DNA of 64,000 nt, taken from positions 1 through 64,000 of the forward strand of contig ML991815.1 of NCBI GenBank assembly GCA_010094025.1. The letters run 5' to 3'. The notes beneath the pieces are model-generated. The model had not been told where the DNA came from and ran no database searches. It was given only the letters and a program-made list of their open reading frames with translations. The stretch comes from Viridothelium virens. Taxonomy: Eukaryota; Ascomycota; Dothideomycetes; Trypetheliales; Trypetheliaceae. This document shows positions 31,066-42,100 of this stretch, in pieces; the stretch's first letter is position 1, and every line of letters begins with the position of its first letter. The translations under genes and the position numbers were made by a program.

Positions 31066-32424
31066 GAATTGGCGCTTTCAGAAAAGACGGTCAAACTCCC
31101 TTGAATCTCTAAGCTTCACACCCCCATACGAGGGATATATAAACATTAGCCTATAGAATGGATCACGAGAGTCAGCACTGCTAGACATGGGCTTTGAATT
31201 AAAGGAGTGTCATAGCCCGAGTTGGTTTTTCGAGAATTTGAACGCCTTGATATTTTTTGCTGGGTGGAGCTCGTATTAAGCTATGTTCAGCTAAGGGTTC
31301 TCGTGCTATGATTCAAGCATCAGAGTACATTATTCATGTTAAAGGCATGAGCATAGCAAGTACGAGCGTACAAAGACCTTCTCCGTGGGTTGGGAGCATT
31401 TGCAGGGATGCTGAACTCTAGGCTCGGTCCTTAGCCTTGGGGCTAACATTCGTCGGAAAACGGCGAACGCTGGAAACCCTAAAGTAGAACCCTGAAGTAA
31501 AGCTCCGTGATCCTGCCTTAAGTCCCAACTATAAAAGTGCGGTCATCCAGACAGAAAGACACAGACTTGAATCTGATCTATCATCTATACAGAGGGAGTC
31601 AGACGTCAAAATATCCTGCTTAAACCATATTGGTGGATCAGAGGTCGTAAGCATTGGATGCGGATTGGCAGCCACTCAGAGCGAGAGGCGAGAGTTCTGA
31701 AGGGACTGCACGGCCAGCGAATTCGCTACGCACTGGTCAAAGCTGCTTATTCTTTTACAGCACGTGCAGAGATCGAAAGTGGAACGAGACGAAGAGGATT
31801 TGTAGCGGAGCGAACCGGGGGGAGGAAAAGGGGCTTGTTTAGCGAGAGGAACACCGTGATCAAGGGCATACGAATAATTGCCAACACTGCCAAGTACTCC
31901 GTTCCCCAGGTATGTGTAGTTCTGCCCTTCAAAAAGGGGAGAAAAAAAAGAGAGAGAAAAAAAAGTGCATTGCATAAGGTTGCATACAAATAGGGATATT
32001 CAAAATAAAGAAAGGGGTAATTACATATCCCTGTTCGATTAGACTAAAATAGGGCATGGTATTCAGGAGTTGTATTCCCTGTAAGACCACTCTAGACCGC
32101 GACTTGAACGCACATAAAACATCACCGACCTACATATGCCCGTCAGCTAGGAATTGATCCCAAAACTCCTATGAACGAGCGGCGCCCTGAGCCGAAATTT
32201 AGGTCAACCAAGCTACCGGACTGCACTTGACCGAATACACGTATCCTTGGCAGGATTAGGGACTACAGTAGATGGTTCTCAGTGATGTAGAGGGGCTAGA
32301 GGATCGAGATCTCCTGGCTGGAAATCTGGGCATGGATAAGGCAGCCACACAGCTAAGTCTCTTGAACTTGATCAAACAATACTTTCGAGCAATGAGATAG
32401 TTAGTCAAAAGTGTACCACGAAAG
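31066..32424. other. Intergenic, nothing supportable
   Basis: 1.36 kb without a supportable gene. Overlapping open frames at 31654-31993 on both strands include a purine-rich AAAAGAGAGAGAAAAAAAAG run and look like chance. A tRNA-like hairpin near 32135-32215 was examined and rejected. Confidence 0.5.
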
Positions 32425-33369
32425 CTATTGCTCGTGCATTGTCAACCATCTCGTAATCTCAGAGGCCAGTTTACTAGGCTGATCGTACTGCACGAGATGG
32501 CCTGCATCTTCCAAGAAAACGAGTTCGCGGGCGTTGAGAGCATCGGATAGAGCTGATGCCCGTTCTGAAGGAATCCAAGAATCGTTTTTTCCCCATATGA
32601 TTTTAACCGGAATCTGGCTTCCGACTCGTGGATATTGCGCTTCCACTTCACCAATAGCTCTATGATGGGCTTGAACAATATCTTGCAGAAAGCGTGCAGG
32701 ACCCTGAGAGCCGTGCTCCTGCCATTGTTGAACTAATAGGTCCTCGGTTTGGCTCCCAAGTGGCCGATGGGTCGCAGTTTTGATATAAGACCGAGCCAGC
32801 CCTGCGATGAAACTTGCAGGCAATGCTTGGAATACAGACTGATTGTTTGCAACGAGCTGAAAGAAGGGGGAGCCAAAAGGTCCTATCGCGACTACATTGA
32901 TCAGGCAAAGGCTTGCGAATTTGAGACCGTGTTCGACGAACAAGCGAAGGGACACGAGTCCGCCATTGTCATGTGCCACGACGTGGGCTGGCTTCGATAG
33001 GTTCCAATGCTTGAACAAAGCTGCCGAGGCCTCAGCTCGCAAAATCAGAGTTGGGTCTAAGTCAGATTCATTGTCACCGTGTCTGCGAGTCTGTGGCGAC
33101 TGCCCAAAGCCAGGATGGTCGTATAAGTAGATGCAGTAGCGAGTATCCAGGGCTGATGCAAGATCCTGCCAAACGATGGACGACCAAGGGAAGCCGTGAA
33201 TAAATACGAGCGCAGGCTTCGAGGGATCGCCAAGTCGAGTCCAGTGTATTTGGAATTCATGTGTGGAAGTTTTGTGAGTGAAGATTTCCTTAAGCGTAAA
33301 TTTCTCCTCATTCATCTTGAGGACGCGCACATCTGCTTGGGGATTTCGTGTGAATGAGGACAGCGACAT
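32425..33369 (-). CDS. Alpha/beta hydrolase with Asp nucleophile (epoxide hydrolase/dehalogenase type)
   Basis: A single exon of 314 aa. The oxyanion-hole motif HGFP is at residues 58-61. The nucleophile elbow reads AHDNGG (Asp134 where esterases have Ser). The acid is probably Asp263 in WGKNDSWIP and the base His291 in EDAGHLVQYDQP. An Asp nucleophile in HDxGG is typical of epoxide hydrolases and haloalkane or haloacid dehalogenases, so it should open an epoxide or displace a halide through an alkyl-enzyme ester. The substrate cannot be read from sequence. The cap region lies at about 155-235. No signal peptide or SKL tail is present, so it is likely cytosolic. Met19 is an alternative start. 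Confidence 0.87.
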   Translation of the reverse strand: MSLSSFTRNPQADVRVLKMNEEKFTLKEIFTHKTSTHEFQIHWTRLGDPSKPALVFIHGFPWSSIVWQDLASALDTRYCIYLYDHPGFGQSPQTRRHGDNESDLDPTLILRAEASAALFKHWNLSKPAHVVAHDNGGLVSLRLFVEHGLKFASLCLINVVAIGPFGSPFFQLVANNQSVFQALPASFIAGLARSYIKTATHRPLGSQTEDLLVQQWQEHGSQGPARFLQDIVQAHHRAIGEVEAQYPRVGSQIPVKIIWGKNDSWIPSERASALSDALNARELVFLEDAGHLVQYDQPSKLASEITRWLTMHEQ

Positions 33370-33822
33370 CGCGAAACGAAGTCAGCGGGGCGGAACGACA
33401 ATCGGATTAATTACTCTAATGATTGTGCGCATCGAGTCGATAACGCTAAGATTAGCAGCCCAGCACTCCCAGATAAGCATCTCGATCTCGATTCAATGGT
33501 GAATTCTTTTGAAAGTTGAGTAGATACATTCGGAACTTCAGTTGGGCATGATATAATGAGATTTGGTGGATTTGGTAAGCGACTGACCTAACTCAGGGTT
33601 AAGATAATTGTGAATTACTCATGGCATCACCATGGCATTCATTGATCGCTATGGACTGCGGTAGATAAGACTTCCATCGTCAACATTGAAACTCGTCCTC
33701 AGACGGTGAGACTGTACAAAAAATTTTCCCACCCATACCTGTACATAGGGGACGCCAGTAGACTCCAGATTGACACCAAAACGACCCCCTTCAGCCAATC
33801 CGTGGTATCAAAAGAAAATGCT

Positions 33823-36800
33823 CTAAACGGTCTCGAAATTGCGCAAAGGCGTATACGCCACAGCATCCTGTCTCTTCCTCCCCATCAACACCGCCAACTT
33901 ATCCAGTACGCGATCCTTCAACCCACCAGAGATCTTCGAGCCCACTCGAGTTCCCTTACCCATCGACCTCACATCCGCAATCCCCTCCCGAATCTCCTGA
34001 CTCAGCTCCACCTCGCTCATCCACCCAGGTCTCCGCCACCACTTCAGCAGCAGCGACGACCCCACCACACTCACCGACGAACACGCCATCGCCGCCCCCG
34101 CCGCCAACGGATGCAGCGTCAAGCCCCACGGCAAGAAAAAGCCCATCGCAAACGGCAACCCAATCGCATTATACAAGCACGCCCACGCGAGATTCAGCCT
34201 AATCCTCGTAAAGATCGTGCGGGAGAGGTGCAAACTCGCAGGAATATCCAACAAATCCTCCGGCCGCATGAGCACGACGTCGGCCGCCTCCATCGCGACG
34301 TCGGTGCCCGACGCGAGCGAGATGCCGATATCAGCGGTGGCGAGCGCAGGGGAGTCATTGATGCCGTCGCCGACCATGGCGACGACCTCGCCCGCCGCCT
34401 GCAGCTCTTCGACGATCGCCTGCTTCCCTGCGGGGACCACGCCGGCGTGGATGCAGTGCGGCGCGATGCCGACGAGGGCAGCGACGTGGCGCGCGGCGGG
34501 GAGCTGGTCGCCGGTGACGATGGAGGCGGAGACGTTCATGCGGCGGAGCGCGGCGATGGCGGCGGGCGCGGAGGGTTTCAGCGTGTCGGCGAGGGCGAGG
34601 GTCCCCGTGTAGACGGCGTCGATGGCGGTGTGGATGGTGGTTTTGGCGGCGGGCGTGGTGGGGGCGGGTTTGTCGGCGTCGAGGGAGGAGCGGCTGGCGG
34701 AGGGGGAGGCGGTGGAGGAGGAGAAGGGGTCGTGGTTGCCTTCGGCGTCGATGGAGGCGGGGATGCTGACGCCGTTGGCGCGGAGGAAGGACGTGTTGCC
34801 TACGAGCACTTTGTAGCGTTTGCGCTCGGGGCTGATGGCTGCTTCGACGTGGGCGGAGATGCCTTTGCCGACGGCGGTGTCGAAGTCGCCGACTGAACCG
34901 TCGAGGGCACCCTCGGGGCCGAGGTTGAGGTGCTCCTTGGCGCCGTTGACGATGGCTTTGGCGATTGGGTGTTCGCTGCTCATTTCGGCGAGACCTATGA
35001 GAGTCCACCAGAGCCGCGACTTTTTGGGACTCTCGTCCCATCCACCAAGTAATCTTGAGTTTGCAACACTCATTTTACCCATGGTAAGAGTGCCAGTCTT
35101 GTCGAGCACCACGTGTGTGATCTTGGTAGCGGTCTCAAGCGCAGCTCCGCCTTTCACGAGAATACCTTGCTCGGCACCGACACCAGTTCCGACCATGACT
35201 GCGGTTGGAGTTGCAAGACCAAGGGCACAAGGGCAGGCAAAGACAATAACAGCAATGCAGAGTTTGAGGCAGACCATGAAGCGGCCACCACTCTCGTGGT
35301 CGAGGAAAATGCTTGGTGGGTTCTTGAGAACATGACTTAGAATCATCCAGGCGACGAACGTAGATAGACCAAGAACGATGATGATTGGTACAAAGTAGCC
35401 AGCAATCGTGTCTGCCATACGTTGGATGGGAGCTCGGCTGGTTTGTGCTTCTTGAACAAGTCGCACGATCTGACTGAGCTGAGTGTCTCTGCCCGCACGT
35501 GTGACTCGGAAGTCAAGTCTACCAGCTCCATTAACAGTTCCAGCCATGAGCAAACTGCCTTTCTTCTTCAAGATCGGCATTGCCTCACCAGTGACCATGC
35601 TCTCGTCGATATAACTCTCGCCGCGAGTCACAGTACCATCGGCGGGTATTTTGTCACCGGGCTTCAGGATGACGATATCTCCTGTCTCGATGAGTTCTGT
35701 GGGGATGACGCGTTCCTCGGAAGCAACACCGACATCCTCTTTTGAGCTCGCAGGCTTTTCAGTCGAAAGACCAGTCTGGTTGTCCCAACCTTCGGCAGCT
35801 TTGGCAGCAGCAATAGGGTCGGCATAAATTGTTGCCATCGAAGGAGCCAGAGACATGAGCCTTGATAAGGCCTTTGAGGTCTGACCCTTAGCCCTGTTCT
35901 CTAGGTATCGGCCGAGAGTGATGAAGGTGATGAGCATGGTGCTTGTATCGAAGACGGTCGCAGGTCTGGTGTGAGGGGGCGATAAGATGGAGACAATCAT
36001 AGCTGCGACGCTGAAAAAGAAGGCTGCCGAGGTACCGAGAACGACGAGGACATCCATAGTTGGCGAGCCATGTCGGAGTGACTTGAAGGCAGAAACGTAG
36101 AATCGCTTGCCAATGCCAAATTGTACGGGTATCGTCAAAGCTAAGCAGACAACATCGCCTAGCCAAAGACCAGGGACAATGGGGAGCTTGATGCTGCCAT
36201 AATCCAAAAAGGGTATCACCATAGGGAAGATCATGCTCGTAAGGAAGACCGGAATAGCGAAGCTGAGAGAGATGAAGAAGTTGCGATGCCACTCTTGAAT
36301 TTCTTTGGTTTTCGCCAGCGACTCAAGCTGAGCGTTGTTGTCATCGTTTTCGGCAACGAGTGCATTGTAACCAGCATTCTCGATAACCTCCACTATACCT
36401 CGGAGACCGATGGAAGACGGCGCGTGAGCGATGGTTGCGCGAGAGGTACCGAAGCTAACGGATGCGGAGGTAACACCGGGTAGGTTCCGAAGCCTTGTTT
36501 CCAACTCCTGGGCTGATTCTGGTCCATTCAGTCCATAAATCTTGAGTGAAGCGGTGGCGTCCGAAGTAGCCGCAGCCCCGTCTAAGACAGAAGACAATAT
36601 CTTTGCATCAAAGCCTCGGTCTTCTATTATCTCTGCGATCTTGTCCGCAGGCAGCTTGTCCTGGTCATGAATAATGACCGCGCGTTCAGCAAGTAAGCTG
36701 ATGTTGAAGTGGACTAAGCCCTCCACATTTTGGAATCCGCCTTCAACTGCTGATGTACAAGCACCGCAAGTCATACCTTCGACTGATACCGTTGTGGTCG

Positions 36801-37419
36801 CAATCTTAGCCTGCTTGCCCCCTCGCTTACGCTTCTTGCCGGGAGATGAGGGTGTTGCGGATAGTGACTTCGACTCCAGAACATTTGCGTCGAAGCCTGT
36901 GTCTTCTATTATTTCAGCTATTCGCTCAGAACTGAGAATGCTAGAATCGTGTTCTAGGACTGCACGCTCCGATAGTAGCGATATGCTGAATGTCTTGACC
37001 CCAGGTACGTCCTTGAAGCCTCCTTCAACTGCACTTGTACATGCTCCACATGTCATGCCACCCACTTGCACCGTTGTTGAGCATAATGAACTTGCGGCTT
37101 TTGGTTCTTCGTCATCTTCTGCGATGGTTGAGTCATCGGCAATGTCGAAGTCATCGGGGGTGGGCAAATCAGTGTTGAGGACTTGGGCATCGAATCCGCG
37201 GTCTTCTATTATTTCGGCGATCTTCTCAGCAGGGATTATCGAGGGGTCGTGTTGCACAACTGCTCGCTCCATGACGAGCGACACCGAAACGCTGCCAATG
37301 CCAGAGACATCGCTGAAGCCGGATTCGACAGCTGATGTGCAGGCTCCGCATGTCATGCCACCGACCTTGAGTGTCGTGGTCGCCAGATGGGCTGTGAGGG
37401 AGGATTTGGGTTGCGGCAT
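33823..37419 (-). CDS. CCC2: Copper-exporting P1B-type ATPase (Ccc2-like)
   Basis: A single exon of 1198 aa. It pumps Cu(I) into the secretory pathway or out of the cell at the expense of ATP. Three N-terminal heavy-metal domains carry GMTCGACTSAVE (Cys24/27, 124/127, 218/221). A fourth (about 290-355) keeps the fold but has no CxxC. The core has TGEA (610-613), the metal-site CPC (729-731), phosphorylated DKTGT (Asp773), SEHPIAKAI (His817-Pro818), GDGINDSPAL (1017-) and the late membrane motifs YNAIG (1083-) and MACSSVSVVGSS (1111-). The nucleotide-binding domain carries a low-complexity Ser/Pro/Thr insert at about 895-930. Very GC-rich coding around 34.3-34.9 kb produces long antisense shadow frames. 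Yeast Ccc2 has two metal domains; three is usual in filamentous fungi. Confidence 0.95.
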   Translation of the reverse strand: MPQPKSSLTAHLATTTLKVGGMTCGACTSAVESGFSDVSGIGSVSVSLVMERAVVQHDPSIIPAEKIAEIIEDRGFDAQVLNTDLPTPDDFDIADDSTIAEDDEEPKAASSLCSTTVQVGGMTCGACTSAVEGGFKDVPGVKTFSISLLSERAVLEHDSSILSSERIAEIIEDTGFDANVLESKSLSATPSSPGKKRKRGGKQAKIATTTVSVEGMTCGACTSAVEGGFQNVEGLVHFNISLLAERAVIIHDQDKLPADKIAEIIEDRGFDAKILSSVLDGAAATSDATASLKIYGLNGPESAQELETRLRNLPGVTSASVSFGTSRATIAHAPSSIGLRGIVEVIENAGYNALVAENDDNNAQLESLAKTKEIQEWHRNFFISLSFAIPVFLTSMIFPMVIPFLDYGSIKLPIVPGLWLGDVVCLALTIPVQFGIGKRFYVSAFKSLRHGSPTMDVLVVLGTSAAFFFSVAAMIVSILSPPHTRPATVFDTSTMLITFITLGRYLENRAKGQTSKALSRLMSLAPSMATIYADPIAAAKAAEGWDNQTGLSTEKPASSKEDVGVASEERVIPTELIETGDIVILKPGDKIPADGTVTRGESYIDESMVTGEAMPILKKKGSLLMAGTVNGAGRLDFRVTRAGRDTQLSQIVRLVQEAQTSRAPIQRMADTIAGYFVPIIIVLGLSTFVAWMILSHVLKNPPSIFLDHESGGRFMVCLKLCIAVIVFACPCALGLATPTAVMVGTGVGAEQGILVKGGAALETATKITHVVLDKTGTLTMGKMSVANSRLLGGWDESPKKSRLWWTLIGLAEMSSEHPIAKAIVNGAKEHLNLGPEGALDGSVGDFDTAVGKGISAHVEAAISPERKRYKVLVGNTSFLRANGVSIPASIDAEGNHDPFSSSTASPSASRSSLDADKPAPTTPAAKTTIHTAIDAVYTGTLALADTLKPSAPAAIAALRRMNVSASIVTGDQLPAARHVAALVGIAPHCIHAGVVPAGKQAIVEELQAAGEVVAMVGDGINDSPALATADIGISLASGTDVAMEAADVVLMRPEDLLDIPASLHLSRTIFTRIRLNLAWACLYNAIGLPFAMGFFLPWGLTLHPLAAGAAMACSSVSVVGSSLLLKWWRRPGWMSEVELSQEIREGIADVRSMGKGTRVGSKISGGLKDRVLDKLAVLMGRKRQDAVAYTPLRNFETV

Positions 37420-39185
37420 GATGAATTGTCCGCACGGCGGATGTGGGCTTTGTGTATATTAGACACTTTCACGAGGGAAAAGGTATTGATCGGAGCAAGG
37501 CGGACGAGATGTGAGATGAGCGGTCGAGGAGAATCGTGTTTATAATTAGATCAATATAGATGAGGGAGGAGCGACTGGGTGTCGGCAGCCACTCGGATGT
37601 AGATGCGATAGACAAGATTGAAGGTATATTCGTCGTATGAGCAGAAGCAAAAGGCCAGCTTCTGCTGTATGGAAACGAGCGAAGAAAGGGTATCACAGGC
37701 GAGTGAGGTAAGAAAGGTAAGAAAAGGTAAGGGAGAAGCGAAGGTATATGAGTGAATTACGTGAGTGAGGTTGAAGGTAAGAGTGGCGCTGGGGCTGAAC
37801 CTGATTCAGTATTAGGATGCGATGATTGGGGCCGTCCGATCGACCTTCGGGGTCCGGCACCAACATGGGTTTGTATACAACCCACCCGCCTCTGACGACA
37901 AAGGACTGACAAAGAAGCGCTGACAATGGGATTCTAGGGAGCAGAGACTTCATCACAAACACCATCGCGTGCATCCTCTCTGCTGGACTGTGACTCGCCT
38001 ATCGTGAAGGGGACTGACGTGCGACGTCCGAGCGGAGCCTTGCAGGGATACTCCGGCTCCTCCACGTTTGATGCGCCTGATACGCCACGAACCGCCAAGG
38101 GATGAGGCGCATCTCGTCAGGCCTTTTCCGCTCTGCGACACCATCCAATTCATCTAAACCTCTCGAGTTTTGCGGATCAAATATTTCTCCTGCACCTGCA
38201 CCAATCGTCCGCCCAGTCCCCGGCCTGGCATCCGAACAAATTACCAGATCACTCCCGGTACTTGGTACCCGAAGAACAGAAACAGGAGTCGAGTCAACGC
38301 AAAACGGGGACAATCCCTCCCGAATGCCCATCCAGGAGGTTATCCGCTCTCTAGCGATGGAATCTGCTACAAACGTCTATGTTTCGTACCTGTCTGGAAA
38401 CTAAACCTCTCAACTGTAGCCTCGAGTTGCCCTGATCGAACTGACCCAGCTCCACCTTTCCAACGTGCGTTTTCCTCCATTGTCTCATTTCTGTTGTATA
38501 TACAGAATCCTTCCCGGGTATTACCAAGTGAACTTGCCGTCTTAGCCGAGTGCACCGTCTGCTCAGTAGCTGACCTTCTCGAGGAGAGACACTTTCCGTC
38601 TATGCGATCCATCCCGACATTATGCCTCGCCATTCCTCATGCTTTCCCAGATAGGGCAATTTGATGCCAAGGAACAGAATGCTCGGTGAACGCCTGATAT
38701 AAATAAAAGCAACGCCATCTAAATGCCAAGATGCCCGAAACTGTGAGACGACGCCTGCCGATGAGATGAACCACCCTCCAGCCTGTTCATGAAAGCAGAA
38801 TGCCAAGTCCACCGCTGGTTACCCTAGCTGCCAAGGCGGATAGAAACGAAGCTGCCGTAGGCCAACCGGGGAAGAGTGGAGAAGGTCACAATACGCGTGG
38901 GCTCAGGGCCACGTGCTATATACAGTTCGAAAAGGAATCCTTCTGCGGCATAAATATTGCTGCTGCTCCTCAGGATATCCCTTTTCATATGCGTGTGAGG
39001 AACTGTCCAACGCGTCTGGAAGAGATCAGTAGATTGTTTCAATATGATCAATTTCTCTTCTTGGATGTTACACCGTAGACTCACCAGCACACACTTCCCC
39101 GCCACAAAGTAATTCCACCTTCCTTTTTTTTTTGGTTTTTTTGATTTTTTTTGATTTTGTGTGAAACTCCTACTTTCACCGCATA
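37420..39185. other. Intergenic with copper-ATPase promoter
   Basis: 1.77 kb between the ATG2 3' end and the CCC2 start. Immediately upstream of CCC2 (37500-37800) the DNA carries repeated GGTAAG/AAGGTA motifs on the plus strand. Overlapping open frames at 38102-38664 have no family features. A T-rich tract at 39123-39157 lies just past the ATG2 stop and may serve its 3' end. Confidence 0.45.
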
Positions 39186-42100
39186 TCAATGCTTCTTCCA
39201 CTTACCCTCCCGCTCCTCCCTCCTTCGTCCCTCCGGATCGACCCAGTTGCCAACTCCTAGGCCGACCTTGCCTACAGCTCCAGCAAGGCCCATCGCAGGC
39301 CTCAGCAGTACAGTCGGTGCACGTCTCACCACTGCCCGTGCACCTCCTGTCAATCCTTCAGCATCAGCAACCTCACCCGGTATAGCAATGATAGCATCCC
39401 GCGCGGTCAACAAATCGCGTTCGAGGGACTGGGCGGCGGACCGGATCGCAGAGGATATGTTAATTGGAGCATCAGCATAAGCCGAGATGTTCTTCTTCCC
39501 TTTCGGTGCATCCTCATCGTCGGACGAAATGTTTGCATCATCCCAGCCCTCCGCATGCGAAATTTGAGCAGGCGAGAGTATGTTCTCCGCCCCCTGCAAC
39601 GCGGTGTGTGTCCCGATAGCGAGTTTCGCACCCAGACGCGCAAGTTCACTAGTTGTAGTTTTGGCGAAAGCGGCGGCGCCTTTTTGGATGCTACGAACTA
39701 CGCGTCCGTCCTTGCGGTATTCTCGCATCGGTACGACGACGAGGTCACGGACACCGGATCCCACATTGACGAGGCCACGTACGGGAGCGAGGCCGGCAAG
39801 GACACCGGGAAGTTGATTGCTACGCACGTCTGGCTGCCAAATGTCATTAAGGGTTTTGTGTAGTTTATCGAAGCCGAGGATGCCGTAGACGATGACATGC
39901 CGTAGGTAGAAATCGGCGCCGTCGAGAATGAAGAAGTTCATGAATTCTCCAGTATGACCTGATCGGAGACCGCCATAGTCGATTTTTTTGGGTTTGTAGT
40001 CGAGCTTCACGCGCACAGTGTTGACTTCAACTCTTTGAAGAAAAACTTCGTCTTCCTTCCTTGGGGCTGCCTTATTGTCGGAAGGAGCCTTGAATTCGAA
40101 GAAGCGTGTGATGAAGTCCAGAGCGTCTTGGTCAACATGTAGGCGAAGTGGGAGAACATTAACCTAAAAAATGTGAGCATACCATGATTGACTTCCGCGC
40201 TAATCTCCTACCTTCAATACCAGTTCGGAAGCAGCTAGTTCAGCAACCGGCTTGACAGTTAACACTTCGATTCGAATCATTGGCTTACCCATCTCCCGCT
40301 CGCCGGCGTCATGCAGGTATGTTGCGAACTTCTTCCATGTTGAAGTCGGGACGTGATCGAAGATCTCAAATTCCTTGACCTTTATATCGATTGACGACTG
40401 CGTCTCTCCCGAGCCAGGTGGGAAGACGATCATGTCCAAGGAAACGCTCTTAAGCTCGAAGGTAATCTTATGCTGTTTGCTACGATGTACTTTTAATTTC
40501 TTGCTACGGTTGAAGGCTGAGTGGCCACGGCTAGGCGACCGCGACATGGCCGTAACAGTCGTTGTACCGGTTGCCAAACTCTCGGTCTCAGTGATCATGT
40601 CGTCGACGTTACGGTTGATCTGCCGTGTGAGGTCCTTCGGATCGCGATTTGCAGGTACGCCAATGTAGATCGAGTTGAACAGGAAATCGCCGATAACGGA
40701 CTCGTCGTCTTCTTCCTCTACATTTGCCGATCGCCGTCTACGTGAACGTCTCTCTTCCGCGCGATGCTCGATGTTATTGACAGTTTTTGTGATAATATCT
40801 CGAGTGCTTTGCCAGTCATACCCGTCGAACAAGTTCCATATAATGTGCACATCCCGTGCTCGAACCTTGAGCGGGCTGCCCCGAACCTTGAACTCGTTTG
40901 TGGTTCCCGGCTGATTCTTTACAGAATCCCATTTCCGCGCGTGGCCTTGGACCTCAGAGCCGGTACCGAAATAATTCTCTTCGAAGGAAAGTGGGGAATC
41001 GCCAGAGCCGACTTCATACTGCTCTTGGAAGCTCTCAAGCAACGGTTGGCTACCAAGCTCACGCGTCGGTCGGGAACTCGCAACTTGTTCAATGTCTTGT
41101 TCATTGAGTATACTATCGCCAAATTCTTCATCGGTCGGTTGCGGATCAGGATTGTAGAAGCTTCCGACGTATTCAAGATTTGCTGGTAATTCTTCATCGT
41201 CAAGCAGATCTCCTTCATCTAGGCCTAAGGGCTCTTCGGAAACTTCAGACGAATTTTGAGATGAGTTAAAGGCATCGCCTGTAAAAGATGCCATCATCTC
41301 CTCCATCGAAATGACTTCCGTCCTGTATTTGGTGTCTCTACTAGGTGGCATAGGAGGTTTAAGTGCATTCAGTGTCTCAAAAAGTGTCTGAGTGGAGTCT
41401 GCACAAGTCTCCAAGACGAAAAGATCATCTCTGAGCTCAACATCTACTGTCTGAGATCCATCAGAATTATCTAAGAGGCGAATGTCTGCGCGTGCTGCCG
41501 AAATATAGCTGATGGAAACGTATCCTCCCTTGCAGAGCTCCGCGACTTGTCGACTGCCGAGACCCGCTGATCCAGGTCTTTTCGACAGACGTTCATTCGG
41601 CAGACCGTAAATCTCTTCTTGATCTATCATGAGAATTGATGCCTTTCTCACATCGACCGCGGACTTAAGATTCTCCTTTCCGGGAAGATTTGACAGAAGC
41701 TTGGTATCAGTCAGTACAAGAAGAACTTTCGATGACATAACTCGCGGGTTCAGGCCCAGCGCGCAGTCTCTCAATAGAACATCGAGGTGAAGGGCTCCAG
41801 AAGAGTGGCCAAAAAAATCACTACTTCTGGTAGATTGAGGCGAAAGCTTTTTGGGAGAAGCAGCAGTGATGGTAGCAACAGAGGCAGCTACATCAGCCAG
41901 CACATCTTCCGGCATTGCTCCATCCTTAAGTCCAAGGATAGCCATTATGGTTGGAACTCGATACTCAAGACATACGTTGAAAAACTTAAGTTTAGCAATG
42001 GGCTCTATCTCTCCACCCAAGAATCTGGCCATGATCATAGGTAATCTTTCGGGAGGTGTAAGGTCATGTACCGGGTGGACGAGCTGTTCTCCGTGACCTC

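Noticed and set aside
32135-32215. tRNA-like hairpin with a partial acceptor pairing on the minus strand
   Set aside because: Five of seven acceptor pairs and a TAGGA/TCCTA stem can be drawn, but the loop is too long, there is no TTCRA motif, and no proper D or anticodon arm forms.
33706-34896. 396-codon plus-strand frame opposite the copper ATPase
   Set aside because: Its second half is a Gly/Asp/Val-rich repeat produced by antisense reading of GC-rich Ala/Pro codons; the minus strand encodes the conserved ATPase.
34355-35041. 228-codon Arg/His-rich minus-strand frame
   Set aside because: A shifted-frame shadow of the copper ATPase coding sequence.
38102-38664. Overlapping plus-strand frames between ATG2 and CCC2
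   Set aside because: No family motif, no consistent splice solution, and composition typical of a spacer.
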